Assembly: GCF_032884065.1 (NCBI RefSeq)
Contig: NC_088863.1
Coordinates: 40,395,076 to 40,459,075, forward strand
Source of the DNA: Artemia franciscana
Taxonomy: Eukaryota > Arthropoda > Branchiopoda > Anostraca > Artemiidae
Reading direction: 5' to 3'
Length of the DNA: 64,000 nt
The notes under the pieces are model-generated. The model did no database searches. It was not told the origin of the DNA and saw nothing but the letters and a program-made list of their open reading frames with translations. Positions 24,040 to 35,500 of this stretch are shown piece after piece. How positions within the stretch are numbered: the stretch's first letter is position 1; each line of letters begins with the position of its first letter. The translations under genes and the position numbers were made by a program.

Positions 24040-25248
24040 CTTGAATCTGCGCTATCGAATTCGAGTCTTCCAGAATTTACTGTTACTGTTTCGGATGTAA
24101 CTGCAAATGTCCTTAAGATGAAAAAGAAAATTCATGCAGAGCTGACGGTTTGTGTGCAATTCAACCTGTTAATGGTACTCGTCTTTTGTATGAAATGTTA
24201 ACATTATTGTACCACATTATATTCGTAGCTGGTATTGTACCTGATGTTTTCTGAAGAAGATAACTTACGCCCATCCTGAAAAAAAGGGAAGCCAGCTAAC
24301 ATCTGATCCTCCTATTGCCCAATTACTATGTCGCCAGTTTTACGTAAGCTTTTTGAAATGCTCACATTGTCGAATCTTAAAAACTGTTGCCAAATGCCAA
24401 ACCACCAGATTCGCTTTACAGTTGGTATTGCGCTGATGCTCTGTCCGCCCTTGCTGCTAATTCTTCTGATTCTGAGGCAATGGGTAACCCATTAGTTATT
24501 GGTTCTTTTGATGTAAGCCGGACGTTTGACTCGTCGGTGCATGCGCACATCCTTTTAAAAGCACAATAACCTTAGAGCCCAAATTAAAATACCTTCATGT
24601 CCGGCTGAATCCGTTGTTGTACCAGTTCATAAGGGGTTCAGGCAAGGCTCAGTTGTGTCTCCGAGTCTGTATAACAATAGCGTTCTGGCGGCACAAGCCC
24701 AGGTAGCATTTGTTTCAAAAGGGATTGACGTTTTGTTGATAACGTATGCTGACGACCTATTTAATTTGAACAGGTCTGCCCATCGACTATTGAAGAATTT
24801 TGATGTTTTGAGTAGAGAATATAATAAAGTAGGTTTATCATTTAATGTGTCTAAATCGGCCGTACTGTTCTTCAATGCGGGGTATTATGAGGAAGAAATT
24901 TCTTTTGGCGATTCAGCTGTTAAGCCATGTTAGAGCATTACCTACCTTGGTTTACCAATCAGTCGAAGCCTCTACTCCACAAGAACGTTGCTTGTACGAC
25001 AGATAGAGGTGAAAATCCGGATTGTTTACGGATCAATCGTTGGTAACAGACATTGATTCTGTCGTAAATATCTTGCGTCGCTGTATAATGCCATTGCCCT
25101 ACCACATGTACTATATATAGCACCTTCTTGGAAATATTTGTCGTCCGCCAAGTGTACAAAAGTAAGAGTTCTGTGTTTTTAATTTGCAAAGTTGCTTTTG
25201 AGACTTCCTCCGTGGACGAAGAACTCGTATGTCATACGTAATTACGGA
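24040..25248 (+). pseudogene. LINE ORF2 reverse transcriptase, broken and 3' truncated
   Basis: RT landmarks appear across frames: PITMSPVLRKLFEML-like near 24320, IGSFDVSRTFDSS (degenerate catalytic box, 24500), VHKGFRQGSVVSPSLY (24630) and ITYADDLFNLN (24745). The C-terminal LLRLPPWTKNSYV follows at about 25195-25235. The last phrase corresponds to YLLRLPRWYRNHTV in the first element. Immediately after it the sequence switches to the complement of another copy of the same family. Several stops and frame changes make it non-functional. Confidence 0.75.
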
Positions 25249-26229
25249 GTGTAGCTAGATCACAGTTGTAGTCACCGATTATAACGCATTCCAGTCTGGA
25301 CAACATAATGGTCTTGAGGCACTTTGCAAGAGCACGCACTGCCTTTGAGAATCGGTTATCTGATTCTTCGTTGCTGTAGTTTGTGGGGAGGTCGACATTG
25401 ACTATCACAAGATTCTCAACTCTTGTAACCATAAAATTTTCAGCTGTATGAAGACTCTCGGAGTCAACTGCAGAACTACATACAACCGCTAGTCTACCAG
25501 AGGGCCTTCCACGGTGATAAGACTTTGCTGGGACAAAATTAAATGTATGATTGTCTTAAAACTTGAGCAGACTGAGACTATCACTTGTTAACAGATGTTC
25601 TTGGATGCATAAAATATTGCCACACCGTTATAATTCTTTAATTAAGGGGATGAGACACACCTCCTTTCATGTTCCATGACACGATCTTAGTACTTGCATT
25701 CTGTTCATTCATTGGACCGTTTTGCTTTCCAATTTGCTTTTTCATCTCAGGACATTGGAATGACTGACATGTATGTTTTGTCGAAGTGCATGCTGCACAG
25801 CCAATCGGATTTGTGCGGGGGGTAGTAGCATTTGACGTATGGCCTTGGACACCGCAACGGGGACAAACCTGGGGAGTGGAGCACGCCGCTGAAACGTGAT
25901 CAAATTCCTGGCATTTATAGCATCGTTTTGGAAGGTACACAACCTGAAACGCAGTTTTTCACCTCATCGGCATCATGTGTAGCCGGAATGTTTTTGATCA
26001 AGCCTATAAAACTGGGAATTTCACCCTAGCTTCTGCACTTTGCGACTTCTGGTTGATAGAAGAGGCAATTTTGTTTGCCATGTCCTCTGTTTTAACGATA
26101 ATCCGCCATTCAGATCGGCCTCTTTTCAATTCAACATCATCGACTGACAGGTCTTCTCCACACATACTCGTCGAAAATTACTTTCGTTCCTCTGGCGAGG
26201 AAGTGGGGAGAATATTTAATCAAACTTAA
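25249..26229 (-). pseudogene. Second copy of the same LINE family, 5' part only, inverted
   Basis: Reading right to left: an ORF1 N-terminal part (SVDDVELKRGRSEWRIIV, about 26150-26080), then knuckles CYKCQEFDHVSAAC and CPRCGVQGHT (25940-25640). The endonuclease start SWNMKGGVSH follows, then decayed sequence, and 25432-25232 encodes LVIVNVDLPTNYS and IIGDYNCDLA. By eye it is about 85-88% identical at DNA level to 22785-23200. Homology ends at the GDYNCD motif, exactly where the plus-strand copy's RT end begins. It has stops and frame changes. Confidence 0.75.
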
Positions 26230-26879
26230 AACCTATCACTATCACTATCAGAGAGTTTAGGGGAAGGGGTAGCCTTGCTGTATTTTGTGGTAATTTTCAT
26301 TGGTTTAAAGTTTGATTTGAATGTTCCTTTTAGTTTAAATTCATTTTAGAATTCATTCATTTTTCATTTTTGGTTCTAAAAATCTTGTCGACTGTCATGA
26401 TTTTCTTCCTTTTTTTTCTATTGTCGATAGTTGAAGAAAAATACACTCACAGTTCAAAATACGTTTTGTAAAGCTAAATATTCCTAAAAACTTACAAAGG
26501 CTTGAAAAGGAAAGTTGGAAGAAGGGGGCCGGGTAGCCCTATTCTTATCTATGGTTGCTCTTCCTTCTTCGTCCTAATTAATTTTGTTATATTATTTTAA
26601 GGGTGTTGATTACATGTCAAATAAAAATACACTGTTAAAAATGCAAGCTAAATTTCACGAGTTAGCATGATTTTTGTGAGCGGGAAATTGCATCACTCAA
26701 TTCAAAATAAGTTTTTGTAAGAGCAATCGGAGATAACCTCAGGAATGGTAATTAATATTTCAGTTAATCTTGAAAAAACCTTTACGGTTACAGCAGTAGC
26801 TGGAACCTAGTAAAGAGCGAACAACTGCTCATAATAACCAAAAGTTGTCATGATAAAAATTTACCATTTGATTCTGACT
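26230..26879. other. Non-coding, no gene seen
   Basis: AT-rich sequence without recognisable coding. A segment of about 50 bp (AATGGTAATTAATATTTCAGTTAATCTT near 26745) recurs in diverged form near 26884. Confidence 0.4.
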
Positions 26880-26904
26880 CATGAATGGTAATTACTATTC
26901 TAGT

Positions 26905-28105
26905 TAGTCTTAAAAGTTTTACATTTGTTACATGTCCAAATTCAGATAGAATAACTTTCCACATGGTAGTCAATTGGACAATTTAATTTTTATAAGAGAA
27001 ACTCAAGCTAGTGCAGTTTGCGCTTTGCTGAAAATTAAATAAAAAAACAAGTTTTTTTAAATGAAAGTAATGAGCAACATTAAAACTTAAAACGAACAGA
27101 AATTACACCGTAGGTGAATTAATGGCAATTAATCGGAAGATTTTGAGAAAAAAGGAGCGAGGGAGGAGGCCTAGTTGCCTTGTAATTTTTTGATGACTTA
27201 AAAAGACAGCTAGAACTTTTGATTTTTTACGAACGTTTTCATTGATAAAAATATACGTAACTTACGAATTAACTTACGTAACGAACTTCTGTATTCGTAT
27301 GTTTGTTTTGCGTATATGTGGGGGTTCTTCTCCCGTCGATACATCGCTCTTTACACTAAAGCTTAAATTTTGCCACAATTCCTTAAGAATGACCTCTGAA
27401 TCACAAAGGCCGTAGAATAAATAACTGAAATTACTAAAAATATTTTAGCGTAAAGAGTGAGGCATTACGAGGAGTTAAACCTCTCATATGCGTAATAATT
27501 TTTGTTCGTTTTAAATTTTAATACTGCTCCTTTTTCAGCTGAAAAACTTTTCATATTTATTTTTGCATTTTTTTTTTTAAATAATGCTAGAAAATCCTGC
27601 ACCCCCTTCATTGAAATTCTCTTCCCCCATGAGGAGTTACTCCATGGAAATATCCTCCCACGTAACCCCCCTCAAATCCCCCCTCCCCCTAGACCAAAAA
27701 ATTCCCCTGAAAACGTCTATAACTTCCCAGTAACCATTACTATATGTAAACACAGATCACAGTTTGTAACTTGCAGCCCCTCCCACGAAGACTGCGGGGG
27801 AGTAAGTCGTCTCCAAAGACATAGCTATTAGATTTTTCGACTATGGTGAATAAAATGCATATCTCAGAATTTTGATCCGGTGACTTTTGGGAAAAAATGA
27901 GTGTGGGAGGAGTCTTAGGTGCGCTCCGATTGTTTTGGTCACTTAAAAAGGGCACTAAAACTTTTAATTTCCATTAGAATGAGCCCTCTCGCGACATTCT
28001 AGGACCACTCGATACGATCACCCCTGAGGAAAAAAAACAAATAAAAAACAAATAAACAAGCAACCGTGATCTGTCTTCTGGCAAAAAATGCGAAATATCA
28101 GAATA
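26905..28105 (-). mobile_element. Family C element, reverse orientation: left arm of a 3.4-kb inverted duplication
   Basis: Reverse complement of about 28790-30265. Landmarks in order are GTTACATGTCCAAATTC, GTAGTCAATTGGACAATTT, GCTTTGCTGAAAATTAAATAA, CGTAACTTACGAATTAACTTACG, TAAGAATGACCTCTGAATCAC, CTGCGGGGGAGTAAGTCG, GGGCACTAAAAC and GAATGAGCCCTCTCGCGACATTCTAGG. It lacks most of palindrome E, of which only one partial arm remains (27030-27110). Its innermost match ends near 28105 at TCTTCTGGCAAAAAATGC. Confidence 0.8.
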
Positions 28106-28455
28106 ATATAATACCTGATAGTGATTTACACTTTACAGAAGTCAATTTGTATTTCGAGCATTGTATCTCTCATTTGTCAGGCAGTTAAAAGAAATCACAA
28201 TTACAAAATAATGTTACAAAGCTAATCAAGGTTTGCAAGTAAGGTCCACACACACATAAGAAACCACAAATAAGAATGGAGGAACCCCTCTCTCAATTCC
28301 TCTATTCTGCTTGGGTATCATTTCTGTCAACTGAAAACGAAAAAAGGGTAAGAAGTGGTGAAAGTTCCTATGCAATTGCTTAAATTGTAATGATGTTAAT
28401 TCCTGGAGGTCTCTTTTCTATGCCATAACTGTAAAATTGAAACTGTTTTTATTTT

Positions 28456-30140
28456 ATCAAACAGTATGTGGTAACGAACTGTAGTAAGGAGCGACCCGGC
28501 TCAATAGTAACCGAAACTCTAACAAATGAAATTGCGATACCAATAGTTACATCAAAAGAATCTTATTTTAATGCTGATTTTAAATATATAAGTTTCATCA
28601 TGATTAGTTTTGCCCATCTAAGGTTACGAGCCAGAGAAAATATGCCTCATTTTAGAAAATAGGGGGAAACGCCCCCTAAAGTCATACAATGTTAACGAAA
28701 ATCACACGATCAGATTCAGCGTATCAGAGAACCATATTATAGAAGTTTCAAGCTCTTATCTACAAAAATGTGGAATTTCGCATTTTTTGCCAGAAGACAG
28801 ATCAAAGGTGCGTGTTTATTTGTTTTTTTTTTGTTTTTTTGTTTGTTTGTTTTTTTCCTCAGGAGTGATCGTATCGAGTGGTTCTAGAATGTCGCGAGAG
28901 GGCTCATTCTAATGGAAATTAAAAGTTTTAGTGCCCTTTTTAAGTGACCAAAACAATCGGAGGCTACCTAGGCCCCCTCCCGCGCTCATTTTTTCCCAAA
29001 AGTCACCGGATCAAAATTATGATATATGCATTATATTCACCATAGTTAAAAAATCTGGTAACTATGTCTTTGGAGACGACTTACTCCCCCGCAGTCCTCG
29101 TGGGAGGGGATGCAAGTTACAAACTGTGACCTGTGTTTACATATAGTAATGGTTACTGGGAAGTGTACAGAGGTCAGGGGGATTTTTTTGGTTTAGAGGG
29201 GAGATTTGAGGGGGTATTTACGTAAGAGGATATTTCCATGGATGGACTTCTCATGGGGGACGAGAATTACAATGAAGGGGGCGCAGGGTTTTCTAGCATA
29301 TTTAAAAAAAATGTGAAAAAATAAATATGAAAAGTTCATTCTACTGAAAGTAAGAAGCAGCATTAAAACTTAAAACGAACAAAAATTATTACGCACATGA
29401 GGGGTTTACCTCTTCGTAATGCCTCACTCTCTACGCTAAAATATTCTTAGTAATTTCAGTTATTTATTCTACGCCCTTTGTGATTCAGAGGTCATTCTTA
29501 AGAAATTGGGACAAAATTTAAGCTTTAGTGTAAAGAGCGATGTATCGACAAGGAGTGGACCCCCTCATATACGCAATAAAAACATACGAATATAAAGGTT
29601 CGTTACGTTAGTTAATTCGTAAGTTACGTATATTTTTACCAATGAAAACGTTCGTAAAAAATCAAAAGTTCTATTTGCCTTTTTAAGTGATCAAAACATT
29701 GGAGGGCAACTAGATCTCCTCCCTCGCTCCTTTGCTCTCATAATCTTCTGATTAATTACAATTAATTAATATGCAAATTTCGTTTTAATCATTTATGTGT
29801 GGAGAGCCAAGATCAAAACATTCATTAATTCAAAAACGTCCAGAAATTATAAAAAAACAAGTTTTTTTTAAGTAAAAGTAAGGAGCAACATTAAAACTTA
29901 AAACAAACAGAAATTACTCCGTATATGAAAGGGGCTTTTCCTCCTCAACGCCCCGCTCTTTACGCTAGAGTTTCTTACTGTTTAAGAAGTAGAGTTAAGA
30001 GAAAGAGTCAAACTTTAGCGTAATGAGCGAGGCGTTAAGGAGGAAAAGCCCCTTTCACATACGGAGTATTTTCTGTTCGTTTCAAGTTTTAATGCTGCTC
30101 CTTACTTTCATTTTAAAAAACTTGTTTTCTTATTTAATTT
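28456..30140 (+). mobile_element. Family C element, near full length, forward: right arm of the inverted duplication
   Basis: It starts ATCAAACAGTATGTGGTAACG with a small terminal hairpin (28462-28481), then GTAGTAAGGAGCGACCC. The body has the module shared with family B (28860-29130, reverse sense) and a first foldback around 29340-29590. It ends with palindrome E (29845-30140). AGTAAGGAGCGAC near the left end and its complement in the right arm of E act as subterminal inverted repeats. No coding frame is apparent. Length is about 1.7 kb. Confidence 0.75.
29845..30140. repeat. Palindrome E, copy 1 (long hairpin)
   Basis: The arms run inward from AAACAAGTTTTTTTTAAGT...and CATTTTAAAAAACTTG to a loop of about 40 nt at 29970-30010 (TTAAGAAGTAGAGTTAAGAGAAAGAG). 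Both arms carry the copy-specific string GGGGCTTTTCCTCC. They pair at most positions, including AAAACGAACAGAAATTAC-type sequence. Confidence 0.85.
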
Positions 30141-32089
30141 TCAGCAAAGCACAAACTGCACTGGCTTGAGCTTCTTTTATAAAAACTAAATTGTCCAATT
30201 GACTACCATGTAGAAAGTTTATCTATCTGAATTTGGACATGTAACAAATAAAACACAGTCACAATTACATCTACTTCAATATATCTATTTCTATATGGTT
30301 TTTAAAATGTTTTTGGTCCATCAAAGCTGAATTTTGAATATGAGTAAACACACTCCTCCTGATCCAATAAACATCAGCTTAAAGAATAACAGACGCTTGT
30401 ATTTTTTTCTTTTTATTAGTTAAAAAATGATTCTGGAATCACTTTTGGATCTTAACTTTTAATTTGGATCTAAGATTTACCTTCAGAATATACAAAATTT
30501 TATAAAGAGCGTCAAAAACCTATTCTACAAGTGTGAATAGCAAAAATGCTTATTAGACATTTCTATAGTCCAGATCAGACTAAAAGTGAAAAAGGAGAAC
30601 TACTTTTATCAGCAAAAAACAAAAAAAACAAACAAAAAAAAAAACAAAAAACAGATGTTTCGAAATATAAGCATCAATATTTCCAGTCCCTTTAGTTTTA
30701 CAAATTGTCACTGTCTTTTACAGATTTTCTGTGATTTAAAACAAGAAGTTACTAGGTAAATTTGAATGATAAGCTTCTGTTGTTTGATACTGCACTTGGA
30801 ATAAGTATTTCCTCAGGATAAAGCTCAGATTAGATTACTTCCTCAAGACTTGCAGCTAAATAGAAAGTGTTTCCGAGGAGTTTCCTATTTTGAGTCCCCT
30901 CTAGTTTTCCTGTTTTGACCCACAATGGGAATTTTATAATAGGACTCAGGCAAATAAGGAAATACTAAGATAATGGTAATAATGAATAGAAACAATCAAG
31001 TTAGAAAGAAATGAGGCATGTTTTTAAATTAAGATGGCCTTTTTGGGAGCCATAAAACTTGCAGTAAATCAAAATGTCATCGCTCTTAATGAGGTCATCA
31101 AGATAGAGCTTGGAGTTGGAAATCTGGAGTTAGAACATTAAAGTAATTAACAATAGAATTATTAAAAAGGTTTAGTTTCGTAAAGAAACTGTAGCATCTT
31201 TTACCGAAAAAAATAATTAGCTTTTTTTAACAGTAAAATATATCTTTAGAATATTTCGAATCAAAGGATTTTTTGCAGTATCTTATACAGTATGTACAAT
31301 AAAACAAATTTTAATGGACAATCCATGTGCTGAGAATGTTATTTCAAAGTTTGGGTTTTTCCTTTTTAATTTTACATGAAAACACTAAAAAACCATGTCC
31401 ATAGAATACCCCAAATAGAAAAAAAATGTTTTTAAGTAACTTTTGGCACTCATCACGAGAGAGGGTTTGAACAAAATGACTCTAAAATAAGTAGTTGAGC
31501 TGTAAAAACGGTCAATAGGTTTAAAAATGATAAAAATGTCCCCAAGAGAAGTAAAAAATTTAACAAGCTTTTGGTTTCTCTTCACATTTAATGTTTCAAA
31601 ATAGAGTTTTTTCCAAGAAGCACAACATGAATTTCATTTCTAGTCTTTACTTACTGATTCATTTATAAATTTTTAAATCGAGTTGTTTCCTACATTTTTT
31701 TTAGGTTTAAATTAGATTTAAAAGTTTTTCCATAAGCCACAAACACAAATTTAAAACGAAAAATAAGTTGGCTTAAAGAACAAAAACTAAAGCGAATTAA
31801 GATACTTAAAATGAACACAAATTTTTATGAACAACATGTACGAACTTAAAACTAACATAAATTGTCATAATTTAATGCACTAATGATTTTGTCTCTAATC
31901 CAGACAAAAATAAGTTATTTGCACTACAAGCTCCCATGGGACTCATGAGTAGCAAGATAAATTAGATGACGCTATGTGCCTGCCATGTTGTCAAAATGGT
32001 CAGTCTCTAATATCTCAGGGATCTCTTCAGGTTTAACGTAGAATCTTTCAGCGAATCTTGAAGACAAGGAAGGGGCAAGTGAAAGTTGA
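30141..32089. other. Non-coding; first 125 bp belong to the inverted duplication
   Basis: 30145-30265 is the complement of 26905-27020. The rest (to 32090) shows no gene, only A/T-rich sequence, an A-rich tract at 30610-30655 and scattered AACGAACA-like fragments near 31760-31860. Confidence 0.5.
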
Positions 32090-32099
32090 ACTTAGGGTT

Positions 32100-32645
32100 G
32101 AGTTGAGACAAACAGTCAAACTGAATATCTCAAAATTTTAAAAGAATGACTTTTGAGAAAAAAGGCGCGGGACAGGGGCTATTTGCTCTCCAATCTTTAT
32201 CGCCACTTAAAAAGGGCACTAGAACTCTTAGTTTCGGTTAAATGAGCCCTCTCTCGATATTCTAGGACCATTGGTTCAATTCGATCATCTTTGGAAAAAA
32301 ACGCGCATCCGTGATCTTTTTCTGATAAAAAATACAAAATTCCAAATTTTTAAGAACAGGGAGCTTGAAATCTCAACAGTAAAAAGATCGCATGTATTCT
32401 CTAATATGCTGAATCTGATAGTGTGATTTTCATTAAGATTCCTTGACTTTTAGGGGGCATTTTTACCATTTCTCGAAAATCAGGTAAATTTCCTGAGGCT
32501 TGATAAATCTTATATATTTGGAATCATCATAATAATCCTATTCTATTGATATGTTTATTGATACAAAATTGCATTTTTTCAAGTTTTAGTTACTATTGAT
32601 TCGTGGCATTCCTTACTTACAGTTTGTTATCACAAACTATTTGAT
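32100..32645 (-). mobile_element. Family C element, reverse orientation, truncated and diverged
   Basis: Phrases appear in the reverse C order: AAAGGGCACTAGAACTC, GAGCCCTCTCTCGATATTCTAGGACC, GCATCCGTGATCTTTTTCTGAT, GCTGAATCTGATAGTGTG and TTTAGGGGGCATTTTTACC. The terminal hairpin AGTTTGTTATCACAAACT and TTTGATTA at about 32630-32647 close it. Palindrome E and the right part of the element are missing. Confidence 0.65.
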
Positions 32646-33059
32646 TAATAAGAAATAAACTTACGAAAAACAAGTTTTTCAAAGAAATGTGAAGAGCTAT
32701 ATTAAAGTCAAGACGAGCAGAAACAAATTCCTATGATATTTCTAACTCAAAACGACCAGGAATTACTATTAATGAATAAATGAAATCCAAAACGAACAGA
32801 ACTTAAATAAACAATCATACCAAGCAAATAAATGAATTAGTAAATCCAAAAACAAGTAAAACTTGAGTTGAATATTCAAACTTTACTTAAAACGAAGAAA
32901 AATAGCTACAAACAGGAGTTTGGCAACTGCCTCCTTCCCCTCCCATAACTCTAAAAGTCTAAAGTTTACTGCGTATATTGTGTTTTATTGAAACATACAT
33001 GTGTCTTGGACAGTCACTGGAAAGAACTAGTAAGTTTAAATTGAAAAATTGATATACAT

Positions 33060-34020
33060 TATGTTAATTACTGGTTTTAGGAGGGATGGGGAGGGGGCTT
33101 GTAGCCCTACTATCACTTTCGACTCTCGAAAAAGGCAGTAAGACTTTTGATCTCCAATTAATTGAGCTTCCTACATAGTCTGTACGACCACCCCTTCCAT
33201 AAGAACCTTATATCTTAACAATAAGCAAGTTGCATAACTTACAGCCCTTGCCCTGTAATGGCTCTCTGAGATCAATTTTTACTTTTAAAATGAGCACTAG
33301 AGGTCTGGTGTTTCAATCGAACGAGTTCTCCCTTAAGTTTACATGACTATCCATTTAAAAGAAAACCTTATATGTTAACGATGAGCAGCTAGCATAACTT
33401 GTAGCCCTTGTTCCGGGAGCGGGAGCCGGGGTTGTCAGACCAAGAACCATAATCATTTGACTTTGGAAAAATTACTATCTAAAAATTTTGACAAGAAACA
33501 TTTGGGGAGAAAAAGTGTGAGTGGGGCTGTTTCTCCTCCGATCACCTTTGGCTTTTTCAAAGAGAACTAAAGCTTTCAATTTTGATTCGAATAAGCTTCC
33601 TCCAAGTTTTATATGACCACCCCTTCCATACAAACCTTATATGTTATCAAAGGGCAATATGCATAACTTACAACCCTTGCCCACGGGTTGAGGGGGATAT
33701 GATAAGTTCCGGAGGCATTTTTTATCCTTGGACATTTTTTAACAAAATAGCTACCTCGAAATAATGATTAGATGGATTTGGAGAAAATAAAGTATGGAGA
33801 AGGGGCAAGCTCCACTCTGATCACTTTCGACGCTTAAAAAAGGCACTAGGACATCTGATTTCCAATCGAAGGAGCCACCTTGGAAGTTTACACCACCTTT
33901 CCTTCCATATGAAATCCCTCTGGGAAAAAATGAATGAATAAAAAATAAAATATTTAAGCCTTAGGACTCTTTACAATAGGCAATGCTATAGCCCTGCCTC
34001 TGCTAATATCTCGGAAAGTG
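33060..34020 (+). repeat. Family B array: tandem 270-bp modules (about 3.5 units)
   Basis: The unit contains TGATCACTTTYGAC-CTTTAAAAAGGCACTAG, TTTCCAATYGAAYGAGC, CCACCCCTTCCATA, CTTATATGTTAACNATGAGCANNNNGCATAACTTACAGCCCTTGCCC and GGATTTGGAGAAAA. Equivalent points lie near 33113, 33270, 33540 and 33812. It ends with a diverged tail (TAGGCAATGCTATAGCCCTGCC, 33975), matching the tails of the arrays at 51.2 and 53.4 kb. Confidence 0.65.
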
Positions 34021-34204
34021 AAGTTGTGCACTGGATCGCTCCTCTCACTACCCAACATCACATCGTTACTTTTGCTTATTCCTAGTCCAAACGACTTAAT
34101 TTTCTCAACATTATTTCCCAAGCCTATTCTTACACCTTAAACTGTCAAATCCACCAACAATTCATTCCTTTTGCTAGAATTTTCATCTAGGACCCTAAAA
34201 TCAT

Positions 34205-35500
34205 CAGCATAATAATAATAATAATAATAATTTATTCCTCACGCCTCTCAAAACAAAATTTCCACATAACTGACATCTTATTAAAAGAAAGATGTTGTGG
34301 TAGGGCGTAAAGCGGATTGACCGCGACACGATTGCCATTTAAGATTTTAAACGTCCTACGTTTAAAATCACGTCCTACGTTTAAACGTCCATTAAGATTT
34401 CAACGTCCTACGTTGAAAGTCTCGAGATATGGTATGTTAATGTTTAGGCTGTTGGAGAAGGCTTCCAGTAAATTCATCTTTTGGACTGGGAATGGTAGTT
34501 TGTTCTAGATCCTGACGACCCGGGGTATGAGCGAATGATGGTAAGAATTAGATCTTGCAATCTTCATCTTCACAGGCTCCTATTCAGACCGTGTGATATT
34601 GTGTTGCTTTGGGTAGTTATTTGAACAAGCTTGTCTTTTACGTTCCCAAAATTTCCGTGAACTATCTTGAAGAGGGTTTTTAAGTCTAAGACCGCTCTTC
34701 TTGTCTCAAGTTTATTGAGAGTGAGCCTTCTTAGAGCTTTGTCATACGGAAGGTTTCTGAATCCTTTAAGTCCTTTTACAAAGCGTTTCTGGACTCTTTC
34801 TATTCTGTCAATACCCTTTTTGAGATATGACGACCAGATGACAGTGGCGTATTCAAGCTGTGGCCTGACGTAGCTTGTGTATGCTGAGATCTTTGAGTGA
34901 ATGTCAAGGTATCGTAGGGACTGAGTGAGTAGCCAGAAAGTATTTGATGCCTTACGCACAACTAGACGGATATACTTTTCTGGTTTGAGGTATAAGCTGA
35001 GAATTACACCTAGGTCTTTTTCGCAGGTAGATTTTGTCAGGTGGATACCTTTCATTTTGTATGAGTACTTCAGATTTTGGTGCCCAAGATGGACGACAGA
35101 TTATTTTGCCACATTTGGTGAAAGTTGCAATTCTTCGAGCTTCTCTGTCAGGTCGTTCAAGTCATTTTGGATTAGTGACGATGCACTAGCTTTTCCCAGG
35201 AGCTTTGTATCGTCTGCAAACCGGCTGAAGTCGGCTAGGGAAATGGTATTTATGCAAATGTCTATGTACATGACGAACAAGACTGGGCTGAGAACACTAC
35301 CTTGTGGGACACCACTAGTTGCACCTATCCATGTGGATAGTGTATCTGCAACCTTGACTGCTATTTTCCTGTCATTCAAGAGAACCAATGCTGACAGCCA
35401 ATTTTTTAGCTGCCCCTTGATTTCATAGACTTCTAGGCAGTGGATGAGTTTTCGCAAGGATATTCGGTCGAAGGCCTTAAGTATATCGATTAGGATAATA
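34205..35500 (-). pseudogene. LINE reverse transcriptase (CR1/Jockey-like), minus strand
   Basis: On the minus strand, 35457-35101 encodes LIHCLEVYEIKGQL, VADTLSTWIGATSGVPQGSVLSPVLF and FSRFADDTKLLGKA. These are the RT catalytic region with an F-ADD box in place of YADD. The next frame, 35055-34570, encodes the thumb and C-terminal region: KDLGVILS, YVRPQLEYATVIWSSY and IERVQKRFVKGL. A frame change between 35101 and 35055 breaks the ORF. Upstream on the same strand (35950-35500) the frames encode SYRPISLTSPFLKIMERV-like RT fingers with stops. The 3' end carries an AAT tail (minus strand: TTATTATTATTATTAT, about 34228-34209). Confidence 0.8.

Noticed and set aside
22560..26229. Twin-primed (5'-inverted) single LINE insertion
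   Set aside because: Both orientations contain the same ORF1 and endonuclease region at about 85-88% identity, so two copies are required, and the inverted 5' part lies on the wrong side.
34667..35428. Plus-strand frames opposite the LINE at 34.2-35.5 kb
   Set aside because: They are shadows of the minus-strand RT, which carries recognisable catalytic motifs.
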